A stretch of 64,000 nucleotides of DNA from CAILKP01 sp038231815 (GTDB lineage: Bacteria > Planctomycetota > Phycisphaerae > Phycisphaerales > UBA1924): the NCBI GenBank assembly GCA_038231815.1, contig JBBRKQ010000002.1:19334-83333 (forward strand), read 5' to 3'. The notes below the pieces were generated by a model. The model was given only the letters and a program-made list of their open reading frames with translations. It was not told where the DNA came from and did not search any database. Positions 46,151 through 55,384 of the stretch are shown piece after piece (the stretch's first letter is position 1; each line of letters begins with the position of its first letter). The position numbers and the translations under genes are program-made.

Positions 46151-49100
46151 TTGAAGAAGAATCTGATGGCTCGCCACTTTGTCCCGGCAACGCTCATGCT
46201 CATCGCCGGACTGGCCTGGCCCGCGTTTGGTGACCTTGCCTTGGCCCAACCCGCCATCGCAGCCCCGGCTGCACCAGCGCCAAAGGTGAACAAGCCCGCC
46301 GCGGCAATGCTGCGGTTCCCAGCCATCAGCAAAGACTTCATCTGCTTTGCATATGCCAACGATTTGTATCTCGCCCCACGCACCGGCGGAGCGGCCACGC
46401 CACTGTCAACCCGAGCCGGCGCTGAGAGCTTCCCGCGTTTCTCACCGGATGGCAAGACCATCGCGTTTATTGGCCGGTATGACGGCAACAGTGAAATCTA
46501 CACCATGCCAGTCAACGGCGGAACGGGCGGCGAGGCCCAGCGCGTGACGCACCACCCGGCCGGTGAGATTTTGGCGGGCTGGTACCCCGATGGAAAAAAC
46601 CTGCTGATGATCACCAACGGTTTCGCCGGGCTGCCCCGGCAGAGCCAGTTGTGGACGGTGCCCGCCGCCGGCGGGATGCCCACGCAGTTGCCGGTGCCGT
46701 ACGGCGGCTTTGGCTCAATCAGCGATGATGGCAAGTGGCTGGCCTACAGCCTGCACGTGACCGATACGCGCACCTGGAAGCGGTATCGCGGCGGCATGGC
46801 CACGGATATCTGGCTGTTCAACTTGGAGACCAAGGCCGCCAAGAAGGTGACCGACTGGGAAGGCACCGACACGCTACCGATGTGGAACGGCGGCAAGGTG
46901 TACTACCTCTCCGATGGCGGCCCAGAGCATCGCCTCAACGTGTGGATGTACAACCCGCAGACTGAAACCCGTGAGCAGATCACGACGTTTAAAGATGATG
47001 ATGTGCGTTGGCCGGGCATGGGCCCCGGTGATGCAGGCCAGGGCGAAATTGTGTTCCAGCTTGGGCCGGTACTTCGCGTGCTGGATCTAAAGACCCGGCA
47101 AAGCCGCGAACTGACGATCACCATCCCCGGCTCCAAGCCGCTGGTTGCCGAGCGCACGGTTGAAGGTGCCGCAAAGGTTTCATCCACCAGTATCTCACCG
47201 ACGGGCAAACGCATCGCGGTCTCCGGCCGGGGTGACATCTGGACGTTGCCAGCCAAGGAGGGCGTGGTGCGCCGGCTGACGGCCACCAACGGCGTGTTTG
47301 AGCGCGATGTAGCCTGGTCGCCCGATGGACGGTGGATCAGCTACCTCAGCGATGAAACCGGCGAGTATGAGCTGTACATCCGGTCCTCAGGCTCAAAGGA
47401 AGAAGAGAAGAAGGACGACAAGAAAAAGGATGACGCCAAGAAGGAAGATGGCAAGGCCGATGATGCCAAAAAGGACGAGGCTAAAAAAGACGAGGCTAAA
47501 AAAGATGAGGTCAAAAAAGATGAGACCAAGCCCGAGCCAAAGAAGGAAGAGAACATCGTCCGCAAGCTCACGAGCATGGGCCCGGGCTTTCGCATGGGCA
47601 CGCAGTGGTCGCCCGATAGCAAGTTCATCGTGTACCACGACAGCAACGGCGTGCTGTACATGACCGATGTTGAAAAGGGCGAGACCAAAACCATCGACAC
47701 CGACCCACAGATGACCGGCCCCACGGTTGCGTTCTCGCATGACTCCGCATGGATGGCCTATTCGCTGACCTCCGCTGCTCGCCAGAATTCATCCATCTGG
47801 CTGTACAACATGAAGTCCGGCGAAAAGAACGAAATCATCAGCCCAATGTTCAACTCCGGCTCACCGGCGTTTGATCGCAAGGGCGATTGGCTGTATTTCA
47901 CCAGCCAGCAGGCCATCAACAACCCCAAGTATGCAGACATCGACCTGACGTTCATTTACTCCGGTACTGAAGTGCTCATGGCCGCACCCCTGCGCAAGGA
48001 TGTGAAATGGCCCATCCTGCCCAAGAACGATGATGAAAGCATCAAGCCCGAGGGCAGCAAGGCTGACGAAAAGAAAGACGACAAGAAGGATGAGCCCAAG
48101 AAGGATGACAAGAAAGAAGACAAACCCGCCGCGGCGGCTGATGACCCAGTCACCGGCTCATGGTCGTGCAGCGCTACCGGCCCGGCAGAGGTCATCCCCG
48201 GCGGCACAGTGCCGTTCTTCCTGAACTTGAAACTCGAAGACGAGAGCAAGGTCACCGGAAAGATTACCAGCGTCATGGGCACGGCCGACATCAACGGCAG
48301 CTTTGACAAGGCCACCGCAACAGTGAAATTCACCGTTGCAATGAACAAGGCACAGGTGACGATGGAAGGCAAAGTCACCGGTGCAAGTTTCACCGGCACC
48401 TGGAACACGGGCGAGATCTCGGGCACCATCAGTGGTACCAAGAACGCATCCAAGTCGGATGATAAGAAGTCAGACGACAAGTCTGACAAAAAGGATGACA
48501 AAAAAGATGACAAGAAAGACGACAAGAAAGACGGCAAGGATAAGAAGAAGGCAGACCCGATCAAAATCGACATCGAGGGCTTCGAGTCTCGCGCAATGAT
48601 CCTGCCGCTCTCATCCGGCGGCTTCGGTAACGTCGCAGTGACCGAGGATAACAAAGTCATCTACGTTCGCTCCGGTGGCCGCGGCGAGGGCGGCAATGCT
48701 GGCATCAAAATCTTTGACCCCAAGGACGATGCCCGCGAAGAAAAAGCCGTCACCGGTGGCGGCGGCTTTGAACTCTCGGCCGATGGTAAAAAAATCCTCG
48801 TCGGCACAACAATTTACGATGCCGCAGCCGGCGGTGGCAAGGCCCAGCCCGTGCCCACCGCAGGCACACGCATGTCGTTGCAGCCGCGTGAAGAATGGAG
48901 GCAAATCGTCACCGATGCGTGGCGCATCTTCCGTGACTACTTCTATCTGGCCGACATGCACGGCGTTGATTGGACCAAGGTGCGTGACCACTACCTGCCC
49001 ATGGTTGATGACGCCACCAGCCGCGATGATGTGCAGTTCATCATCGGTGAAATGATCAGCGAACTGAACGTTGGCCACGCCTACGCACAGGACCCGGGCG

Positions 49101-50134
49101 ATGTTGAAGCCGCCCCCGCGGCTATTGGTGTTGGAATGCTCGGCGCCGACTTTGAGCTTGTCACCGAAGGGGCCACCAAGGCCTACCGCATCAAGCGCAT
49201 TCTCACCGGAGGCCCATGGGATGGTGACGGCAAAGGCCCGCTCTCAATCCCCGGTATTGACATCAAGGCCGGCCAGTACGTCCTTGCCGTCAACGGCACA
49301 CCGGTTGATACCAGCAAAGACATTTACGCAGCGTTCATCGCCACGGCCGACCGGGTGGTGGGCGTCACTGTCAGCGACAAGCCAGTCATGGATGGCACCG
49401 AGAAGGAAGTGCTTGTCAAGCCCATCGGCAGCGAGGCCAACCTCCGCTTCCGCGCGTGGATCGAGGCCAAACGCAAGTACATCTTTGACAAGTCCGAAGG
49501 CAAGATCGGCTACATCTACGTCGTCAACACCGGCGCTGAAGGCCAGAACGACCTCTTCCGCCAATTCGCCGGACAGCGCGGCATGGATGCCCTGATCATT
49601 GATGATCGCTGGAACGGCGGCGGCCAGATTCCAACCCGCTTCATCGAACTGCTCAATCGCCCGGCAACCAACTACTGGGCCCGTCGCGGCGGCGAAAAAT
49701 CTGACTGGACTTGGCCGCCCGATAGCCACCAAGGCCCCAAGGCCATGCTCATCAACGGCTTGGCCGGCTCGGGCGGAGACATGTTCCCCTGGCTGTTTAA
49801 GCGCACCAAACTCGGCAAGCTCATCGGCACCCGCACCTGGGGCGGGCTGGTCGGCATCTCCGGCAACCCGGCCCTGATCGACGGCGGCACAATCGCCGTG
49901 CCCACCTTCGGCTTCTACGAGACCGATGGCACCTGGGGCATTGAAGGCCACGGCGTTGACCCAGACCTGATGGTGCTAGATGACCCCAGCAAAATGCAGG
50001 ACAACGGAGACCCGCAGCTTGATGTGGCCATCAGCACCCTGCTCGATGAGATCAAGACCACCGGCTACAAGCGCCCCGCACGGCCCGCCCCACCAAATCG
50101 CTCGGGCATGGGCATTAAAGAGCAGGACAAGTAA
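46151..50134 (+). CDS. Tricorn-type S41 serine protease with beta-propeller and PDZ domain, exported
   Basis: The 1327-residue protein starts at TTG 46151 behind TGGAGA and opens a signal peptide (MKKNLMARHFVPAT...LALAQ); ATG 46166 is an alternative. WD40-like propeller blades recur (SPDGKTIAFIGRYDGNSEIYT, YPDGKNLLMI, SPTGKRIAVSGRGDIWTL, SPDGRWISYLS, SPDSKFIVYH). A PDZ domain lies around 990-1100. The catalytic core shows SELNVGHAYAQ (His about 976), LIDDRWNGGGQIPTRF, NGLAGSGGDMFPWLF (Ser about 1206) and GIEGHGVDPDL, matching tricorn His-Ser-Asp/Glu positions. Three Lys/Asp-rich linkers (about 416-470, 634-660, 768-802) enclose an extra beta-domain (about 662-767, GSWSCSATGPAEVIPGG...). By family, it degrades peptides released by other proteases; an envelope location is inferred. 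Confidence 0.92.
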   Translation: MKKNLMARHFVPATLMLIAGLAWPAFGDLALAQPAIAAPAAPAPKVNKPAAAMLRFPAISKDFICFAYANDLYLAPRTGGAATPLSTRAGAESFPRFSPDGKTIAFIGRYDGNSEIYTMPVNGGTGGEAQRVTHHPAGEILAGWYPDGKNLLMITNGFAGLPRQSQLWTVPAAGGMPTQLPVPYGGFGSISDDGKWLAYSLHVTDTRTWKRYRGGMATDIWLFNLETKAAKKVTDWEGTDTLPMWNGGKVYYLSDGGPEHRLNVWMYNPQTETREQITTFKDDDVRWPGMGPGDAGQGEIVFQLGPVLRVLDLKTRQSRELTITIPGSKPLVAERTVEGAAKVSSTSISPTGKRIAVSGRGDIWTLPAKEGVVRRLTATNGVFERDVAWSPDGRWISYLSDETGEYELYIRSSGSKEEEKKDDKKKDDAKKEDGKADDAKKDEAKKDEAKKDEVKKDETKPEPKKEENIVRKLTSMGPGFRMGTQWSPDSKFIVYHDSNGVLYMTDVEKGETKTIDTDPQMTGPTVAFSHDSAWMAYSLTSAARQNSSIWLYNMKSGEKNEIISPMFNSGSPAFDRKGDWLYFTSQQAINNPKYADIDLTFIYSGTEVLMAAPLRKDVKWPILPKNDDESIKPEGSKADEKKDDKKDEPKKDDKKEDKPAAAADDPVTGSWSCSATGPAEVIPGGTVPFFLNLKLEDESKVTGKITSVMGTADINGSFDKATATVKFTVAMNKAQVTMEGKVTGASFTGTWNTGEISGTISGTKNASKSDDKKSDDKSDKKDDKKDDKKDDKKDGKDKKKADPIKIDIEGFESRAMILPLSSGGFGNVAVTEDNKVIYVRSGGRGEGGNAGIKIFDPKDDAREEKAVTGGGGFELSADGKKILVGTTIYDAAAGGGKAQPVPTAGTRMSLQPREEWRQIVTDAWRIFRDYFYLADMHGVDWTKVRDHYLPMVDDATSRDDVQFIIGEMISELNVGHAYAQDPGDVEAAPAAIGVGMLGADFELVTEGATKAYRIKRILTGGPWDGDGKGPLSIPGIDIKAGQYVLAVNGTPVDTSKDIYAAFIATADRVVGVTVSDKPVMDGTEKEVLVKPIGSEANLRFRAWIEAKRKYIFDKSEGKIGYIYVVNTGAEGQNDLFRQFAGQRGMDALIIDDRWNGGGQIPTRFIELLNRPATNYWARRGGEKSDWTWPPDSHQGPKAMLINGLAGSGGDMFPWLFKRTKLGKLIGTRTWGGLVGISGNPALIDGGTIAVPTFGFYETDGTWGIEGHGVDPDLMVLDDPSKMQDNGDPQLDVAISTLLDEIKTTGYKRPARPAPPNRSGMGIKEQDK

Positions 50135-50189
50135 GACAAAGCCCAAGTTCTAAATCCCAAGTCCCAAGTAAAACCAAAATTCCACCCAA

Positions 50190-50216
50190 CCGCCCCGGCC
50201 GCCCGGGGCGGTTTTT
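50190..50216 (+). terminator. Rho-independent terminator of the tricorn-type gene
   Basis: CCGCCCCGG (50190-50198) pairs with CCGGGGCGG (50203-50211) around a 4-nt loop, followed by TTTTT. It lies 56 nt past the TAA. Confidence 0.92.
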
Positions 50217-50383
50217 CATGGCCCCCATAGCGCCGCCCTCCCGGGCGGTGAGTTTTCATCAATCCGTCCAAGCACGGCAATATTCAAACCGCTCTACGGC
50301 TCTCAAGCACCCGATGAGCGATACAGCGTACTCCTATCGCTCATTACACCCTTTTTTGATCGATACACCACCTTGCGTTCGCG

Positions 50384-50611
50384 ATGGAAACGAAACCAAC
50401 CATGATCCCACCACGTGGGCTTGAACCGGTAAGCCCACGTAACAAAATAGCTGCAACAGCCACCCGCGACCTGCTAGAAATGACCAAACTCGGCCTCCTC
50501 CGCCGCACCGGTGAACGCAAGCACACCCGCTATCACCCCACCATCCCACCACAACCTGTCCGGCGAATCACGCTTGGCGATAACGGTCAGATCACCATCA
50601 GCCGGGAGTAA
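50384..50611 (+). pseudogene. C-terminal winged-helix fragment of a Fic-family protein
   Basis: The 75-codon frame contains IAATATRDLLEMTKLGLLRRTG, then ERKHTRYHPTIP, which matches the winged helix that ends many bacterial Fic AMP-transferases (ATATRDL...KGLL..TG...TRY). The Fic catalytic motif HxFxDGNGR is absent and no Fic frame precedes it, so this is a remnant. The first codons (METKPTMIPPRGLEP) cover a hairpin at 50413-50440 and look non-native. Confidence 0.55.
50413..50440. repeat. Perfect 10-bp hairpin
   Basis: ACGTGGGCTT (50413-50422) pairs with AAGCCCACGT (50431-50440) around GAACCGGT. It lies at the 5' edge of the Fic remnant. There is no U-tract, so it is not a simple terminator. 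Confidence 0.6.
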
Positions 50612-50829
50612 AGCCGCGGCAAAGCGATGGTGCGAGACGCAACCCCACCACTCCACACCCGACGACTCCCGCCACCCCACCACTCCCACCACCGCTGCCA
50701 CCACCGCTCCGCCACCGCTCCGCCACCGCCATGCTGGCTTCACCCTCTACCCTTATCTCTCCGGTCTGCCCAGCACCATCTCCAGCACCATCTCCTGCCC
50801 CTACCCCCAAATCCGTCCCCGCCCAGTCC

Positions 50830-52287
50830 ATGAAACAAACAGATCAACTCCCCGGCATCACACCACTCACGCTTCTTGGCCGCTGGCCGCGGCAGCGGCG
50901 GTTGGTGGCGCTGCTTTCCGGCCAGGTTGAGCCCAACGCAGACGGTGCCGAGAGTCGCTGGTCAATCCTGACCGAGCCTGACCGAACCATTACCGGGGCT
51001 GTGCCCGGCTCGCTGGTGGCCAAGCAGCCCCGGGCCCGCGATGCCGATGAGCCGCCCTTTGATGGCGGGCACATCGGCTACATCAGCTACGACTTTGCCC
51101 GCTCGCTGCACCCCAAGGCCATTACAGCGGCCGATACCGACTTTGATCCGGCCGATGCCACACGTTGGCCGCCGCTGGAGTTCCATCGCTGCCCGGCCGC
51201 ACTGTGCCACGATGCACGCACCGGCGCGTGGTGGCTGACGGGTGACCAACCCGCGGCAGAGAAGTTGCTGCAAACAGCCCTTGCGTGCCTCAGCGACAGT
51301 CCCCCTACCGCCATCACTACCGCGCCCGCTCCAACCCACCCCGCATTCACCATCGGCGCTGCCAGCACCACCTGGTCGCGTGATGGCTACATCGCCGCCG
51401 TGCTGGCCGCCAAAGAGCACATCGCCAAGGGTGATATCTACCAACTGAACCTCACGCACACTCTAGCGGCGCGATTCAGCGGCAGCGCCCGCGCGCTCAT
51501 GGCAACTTTGCATGAACGCACCAGCGCATGGTTTGGCGTGTACCTTGAATCACCAGACTATTTCGCCACCCGGCGCGTCATGTGCTGCCAAAGCCCGGAG
51601 CTGTTCCTGTCCATCATCCCAAAGGCCGATGGCACCATGCTGGTGCAGACCCGGCCCATGAAGGGCACCCGCCCGCTTTTGGCCGATGCCGCCGCGGACA
51701 GCTTGGCCACCACCGACCTTGACCGCAGCGAGAAAGAAAACGCTGAACTCACGATGATTATTGATCTCATGCGCAACGATCTCGGGCGCGTGTGCACCCC
51801 CGGAAGCGTGCACGTGACCGATCGGCGAACCATTGAGCGGCACGGCCGCCCCGGCACCGGGGTGCTGCAAGCCACCGCCACGGTGTGCGGCACGCTGGCC
51901 GCGGGCAGCAAAGTGGCCGAAGTGCTGGATGCCACGCTGCCGGGCGGCTCCATCACCGGAGCACCCAAGCTGCGAGCAATGCAACTGATAGCCGAGCTTG
52001 AGCCCCACCGTCGCGGGCCGTACTGCGGGGTGGTGGGCTACTTCTCAAACTGCGGCCGGGTTGAACTTGCCATGGCCATCCGCACCGCCCTGCTTCGCGG
52101 CCCGCGGCCAAACCCAGCCCTGGGCGAAGACCTCCGCGGCGAGGTTGACACCTTCAGCCCACTGGCCCCGGCGGTGCTGGAATACCCCGTGGGTGCCGGC
52201 ATCGTTGCGGATTCTGTGCCCGAGGCGGAATGGGAGGAAACTTTGGCCAAAGCCAAGGTGCTTGATGGGCTCGTGGGCTCTAGATAG
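50830..52287 (+). CDS. pabB: Aminodeoxychorismate synthase component I
   Basis: Chorismate-using enzyme that, with PabA glutaminase, makes 4-amino-4-deoxychorismate for folate. The 485 residues show VLAAKEHIAKGDIYQLNLTH, CQSPELFLSI, TRPMKGTRP, SEKENAELTMIIDLMRNDLGRV, LPGGSITGAPKLRAM and CGVVGYF. The Lys in PMKGT corresponds to the PabB-specific Lys (TrpE has Ala there), which favours PabB over anthranilate synthase. The N-terminal domain shows the weakly conserved HIGYISYDFARSLHP. The start at ATG 50830 (MKQTDQLPGITPL) is chosen because the upstream codons are Pro/Ser low complexity; no strong ribosome site is visible. No pabA or pabC is adjacent. Confidence 0.9.
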   Translation: MKQTDQLPGITPLTLLGRWPRQRRLVALLSGQVEPNADGAESRWSILTEPDRTITGAVPGSLVAKQPRARDADEPPFDGGHIGYISYDFARSLHPKAITAADTDFDPADATRWPPLEFHRCPAALCHDARTGAWWLTGDQPAAEKLLQTALACLSDSPPTAITTAPAPTHPAFTIGAASTTWSRDGYIAAVLAAKEHIAKGDIYQLNLTHTLAARFSGSARALMATLHERTSAWFGVYLESPDYFATRRVMCCQSPELFLSIIPKADGTMLVQTRPMKGTRPLLADAAADSLATTDLDRSEKENAELTMIIDLMRNDLGRVCTPGSVHVTDRRTIERHGRPGTGVLQATATVCGTLAAGSKVAEVLDATLPGGSITGAPKLRAMQLIAELEPHRRGPYCGVVGYFSNCGRVELAMAIRTALLRGPRPNPALGEDLRGEVDTFSPLAPAVLEYPVGAGIVADSVPEAEWEETLAKAKVLDGLVGSR

Positions 52288-52388
52288 GTCCCACAAACAA
52301 TCAACTTGCAGCGCGCCGCGGTGGTGCCAACCGCACGGCAACAATCCGCAGGCGCCGCTGCCGCCGCTGCCCACGGCTATGAACCTGC

Positions 52389-52405
52389 ATCGCTCCGCGA
52401 TGAAA
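52389..52405 (+). repeat. Dispersed palindromic element, copy 2
   Basis: ATCGCTCCGCGATGAAA matches 16 of 17 bases with the minus strand of 5033-5049. It lies in the 213-bp gap between pabB and the convergent SUMF1 pseudogene. Confidence 0.4.
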
Positions 52406-52500
52406 TGCTGGATGTGGGATGGCTTGCAATACCGCTGAAGCATCACCCTCAGCCAATGGCGGCGGCAAACGAGTTCGGCTGAAAAGTTACAGTCGCAATT

Positions 52501-53565
52501 TCACCGTTCACCTCGCTTGTGACGGCTTGAGCAACAAACAAAGCCAACAACGATGACAACGATGACAACGATGACAACGATGCTTCCTGGACTGGGAATA
52601 CTGGCGGCGATGCGAAAACCTTGGAAAAATGCTTCATCCGCAGGAAAGCCGCCAGCAGCTAATGCTATTCGACCAGTACCCATACTCACCGGTGCCACCC
52701 ATGTACTCCCCAGAATGAATCGGTCTTTGTACCCCTCGCTGTACGTATACGTTGATTCCATCCATTCCTGCGTACTCCCGGCCATGTCCAGCACACCCCA
52801 GGGCGACTGCGTGTTCGGGTAGCTCATCAGCGGGATTTGGGTGGCATCAACACCATTGGCGGCCGTGTTGAAGCCCGCATTGGCCTGCCCGCCAACACCG
52901 GCCCCACCCCTGTTCGGATCATAAAACGCCGCCTTCTTCCACTCGCGCATCGAGGGAATCCAGAACCTGGCATCAGGGCTGTGGGAGGCTTGATCGGTAA
53001 AAACATTGCCCCGTACACCGTAGGTGCTCACAGCATACGCGCCGCTTAAAAAACTCGCGAGGCTGGTAGACTACCCATTGTGCAGCCAGTTGCAGTACAT
53101 CGCCGCCGCACGCCATGAAACATCGCCCACACCAAAGTTTTCTCGCCCCGGGATGGCGCGGTAGTGCACGCCGGGTCCATCGTACGTGGGGTCAACATCA
53201 CCCGCCCACGAACTGGGAAGGCTAAGCCACGGCAACCGCTGGCTGGATGAACGCCCCATCGCCGCACTGAGAAGGCTGCACCACTGGCTCGTGGTAATCT
53301 CAGTCCGCCCGATGCGATACTCATAGTTCACACTGCCAAAACCGCGCATGTTGTCCGAAATGTTTGGTGGTGATGTCCACGCAACATTGCCGATTGCGCC
53401 GATGGTGACAAACTCCGTGTTGTACTGGTACGTGATGCGGTTGCCAACGCCGTTTGCCAACGCCTGCGGCCGCAACGGCACCAACGGCGCACCGGGCGTG
53501 ATTTGCGATTGTGCGTTCGCGGCCAAGGGCACCAGCAGCATGGCTGCCAGCGAAGCACTGACCAT
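52501..53565 (-). pseudogene. SUMF1/FGE-fold exported protein interrupted by an in-frame TAG
   Basis: Read from ATG 53565 (MVSASLAAMLLVPLAANAQ, a signal peptide) the frame runs through YEYRIGRTEITTSQW and VSWRAAAMYCNWLHNG, then meets TAG at 53073-53071. It continues in the same frame with STSLASFLSGAYAVSTYGVRGN, FWIPSMREWKKAAFYDP, LDMAGSTQEWME and GFRIAASIPSPGS to TGA at 52501. Only one codon breaks an otherwise complete 354-residue gene. The tail is PEP-CTERM-like: PSPGS, a hydrophobic VIVVIVVIVV segment, then SSRHKRGER. The hydrophobic part is encoded by a 9-bp repeat. It is a paralogue of the gene at 25447-26403. A recent nonsense mutation, sequence error or readthrough are all possible. 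Confidence 0.85.
52547..52582. repeat. 9-bp tandem repeat (ACAACGATG) x4 encoding an anchor helix
   Basis: Four perfect 9-bp copies encode, on the minus strand, the VIV-VIV-VIV core of the C-terminal membrane helix in the SUMF1 pseudogene. Unit changes would lengthen or shorten the helix by three residues. Confidence 0.9.
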
Positions 53566-53914
53566 CCGCGGCCCGCGCCGCGATTGCCCCGCAACCGGCA
53601 ATGCGGCCTGCAACAGTTGTTTTTGCTTCCCAGATCCAACCGGTTCATCAGACTGTTTCAAGGGCCTTGGGCGGCGGGCTGGCAAAATGCCACCCCGTGA
53701 CGGAGAAAATACCTCCCCGCAACAACGTTGCAAGCAAAATCACGTCCAGAATTAAATACTACCGAACCCTTCACTCCGACAGGCAAAAAACCGCTACCCA
53801 GCCCCAAACCAGCACCCAAAGCGTCGCAACCCTCACGCGGCGCAATCTCACGCTTGGCGAGTCCGCCATTTGGCGATTTGGCGATTTAGGCCGCCGGACC
53901 CTGTACACTGCTTC
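53566..53914. other. Divergent intergenic region before hisS
   Basis: A 349-bp stretch. An upstream extension of the SUMF1 frame to 53733 lacks support. Near 53868-53890 there are 8-bp repeats of the form TTTGGCGA/GCGATTTG, related to the repeat at 21121-21144. No RNA gene or terminator was recognised. Confidence 0.45.
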
Positions 53915-55261
53915 ATGGACTCTGCTTCGTCTCCAACACCCCCGCCCGCCCGCCCCCGCGACAAGTTCCAGGCTCCCACCGGCACGCGCGACATGTACCC
54001 GCTGGCCTTGGCCCGCCGCCGATATATTGAAAAAGCCTGGCGCACCATCAGCCTGCGCCACGGGTTTGATGAGGTTGATGGACCAACCTTCGAGCACCTT
54101 GACCTGTACACCGTCAAGTCCGGCGATGGCATCATTTCTGAGCTGTTCAGCTTCACCCGCGCCGGTGGTGAGAAGGACTATGCCCTTCGCCCTGAGTTCA
54201 CCCCCACCCTCGCCCGCCTGTACGCCGCACAGTCTGGCCAGCTTCCCAAGCCCACCAAGTGGTTCTGGCAAAGCACCTGCTTCCGGGCTGAGCGCCCGCA
54301 GCGCGGCCGCCTGCGCGAGTTCCTGCAATGGAACTGCGACATATTGGGTGCTGATGACCGCGCGCTGGCCGATGCTGAGATCATCGCCGTCGTCGTTGAC
54401 CTGCTGGCCCACCTTGGTCTATCTCCGGCAGATTTGCAAGTGCGCATGAACGACCGCGCTGCGGCCATTGAAGTGCTCAAATCCTGCGGCATCACCGGTG
54501 AACCCATGGCGGCCCTTGGGCTGCTGGACAAGCGCAGCAAGCTGAAGCCGGAAGTGTTTGCGCAATCGTGCGAGCAAGCGGGGCTGCGGATCGCAGAGTT
54601 TGATGCGAAAATGGCCGCCGTCGCGGGCGCGGCAGGGCGGGTGCTGCTGGGCACCGGCACGGCCGAGGATGCGGTAACACTGGCAGCGATGCCGGGCATT
54701 GCCGCCGTGAGCGAGCACCTGCGGGCCATGGGCATTGGCCAGTGGTGCGCCGTAGATGCCAGCATTGTGCGCGGCCTGGCGTACTACACCGGCACGGTGT
54801 TTGAAGTGATCGCCGGTAACGAGCGCGCCGTTGCAGGTGGCGGCCGGTATGACAATCTCATTGAACTCTTTGGCGGCCCGCCCACGCCCGCTATTGGCTT
54901 TGGAATGGGAGATGTTGTGCTAAGCCTGCTGCTGGCGGACAAAAAGCTGATCCCCAGCGATGCCGAGATCGCCGCGAGCCTGGGCTTGCGGCCGGATGCG
55001 TACATCATCAGCAACGGCACCCCCGAGGCCGATGCGCAGTTGCAGCCACTAGTAGCCCAACTGCGAAGCGCCGGCCTGCACACCCGGCGGAGCTACAAGG
55101 CAACCAAGAACATCGGCAAGCTCCTTAAAGATGCAGGCGATGCGGGCTCACGCTTTGCGATCATTCTTGAAAGCGGCACAGAGGCGACGGTGAAAGATCT
55201 GGGCACAGCCGGCCAGAACAAGATCGCCATTGGCGAAGTGCTGGGACACATTACCAAATAG
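53915..55261 (+). CDS. hisS: Histidyl-tRNA synthetase
   Basis: Class II synthetase charging tRNA-His; cytoplasmic dimer. The 448-residue protein has the usual order: N-terminal FQAPTGTRDMYPL, motif 1 around FDEVDGPTFEHLDLY, motif 2 with YALRPEFTPTLAR and WFWQSTCFRAERPQRGRLREFLQWNCDILG, the His-specific signature SIVRGLAYYTGTVFEV, motif 3 in GGGRYDNLIELFGGPPTPAIGFGMG, and an anticodon-binding domain (about 355-448). ATG 53915 (MDSASSPTPPP) is preferred; the in-frame 53870 start would add residues from a repeat region. It ends with TAG, and aroDE follows 123 bp later on the same strand. Confidence 0.95.
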   Translation: MDSASSPTPPPARPRDKFQAPTGTRDMYPLALARRRYIEKAWRTISLRHGFDEVDGPTFEHLDLYTVKSGDGIISELFSFTRAGGEKDYALRPEFTPTLARLYAAQSGQLPKPTKWFWQSTCFRAERPQRGRLREFLQWNCDILGADDRALADAEIIAVVVDLLAHLGLSPADLQVRMNDRAAAIEVLKSCGITGEPMAALGLLDKRSKLKPEVFAQSCEQAGLRIAEFDAKMAAVAGAAGRVLLGTGTAEDAVTLAAMPGIAAVSEHLRAMGIGQWCAVDASIVRGLAYYTGTVFEVIAGNERAVAGGGRYDNLIELFGGPPTPAIGFGMGDVVLSLLLADKKLIPSDAEIAASLGLRPDAYIISNGTPEADAQLQPLVAQLRSAGLHTRRSYKATKNIGKLLKDAGDAGSRFAIILESGTEATVKDLGTAGQNKIAIGEVLGHITK

Positions 55262-55384
55262 CACGCCATTCGTAGCACCGCCATTCCTGGCGGTGTCCGC
55301 GTTCCACTCCCACAAAACGCACCACCCCACGCGCACGCTTCACCCGCAATCACGAATCTCCCCCCTTTACACAAAAAGACGGCG

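Larger units (their letters stand above)
50135..50829. other. Intergenic region with terminator, hairpin and Fic remnant
   Basis: This 695-bp region contains the terminator at 50190-50216, a Fic-like C-terminal fragment (50384-50611) and Pro-rich low-complexity sequence (about 50640-50829, many CCACC/CCACCG runs) leading into pabB. Confidence 0.6.
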
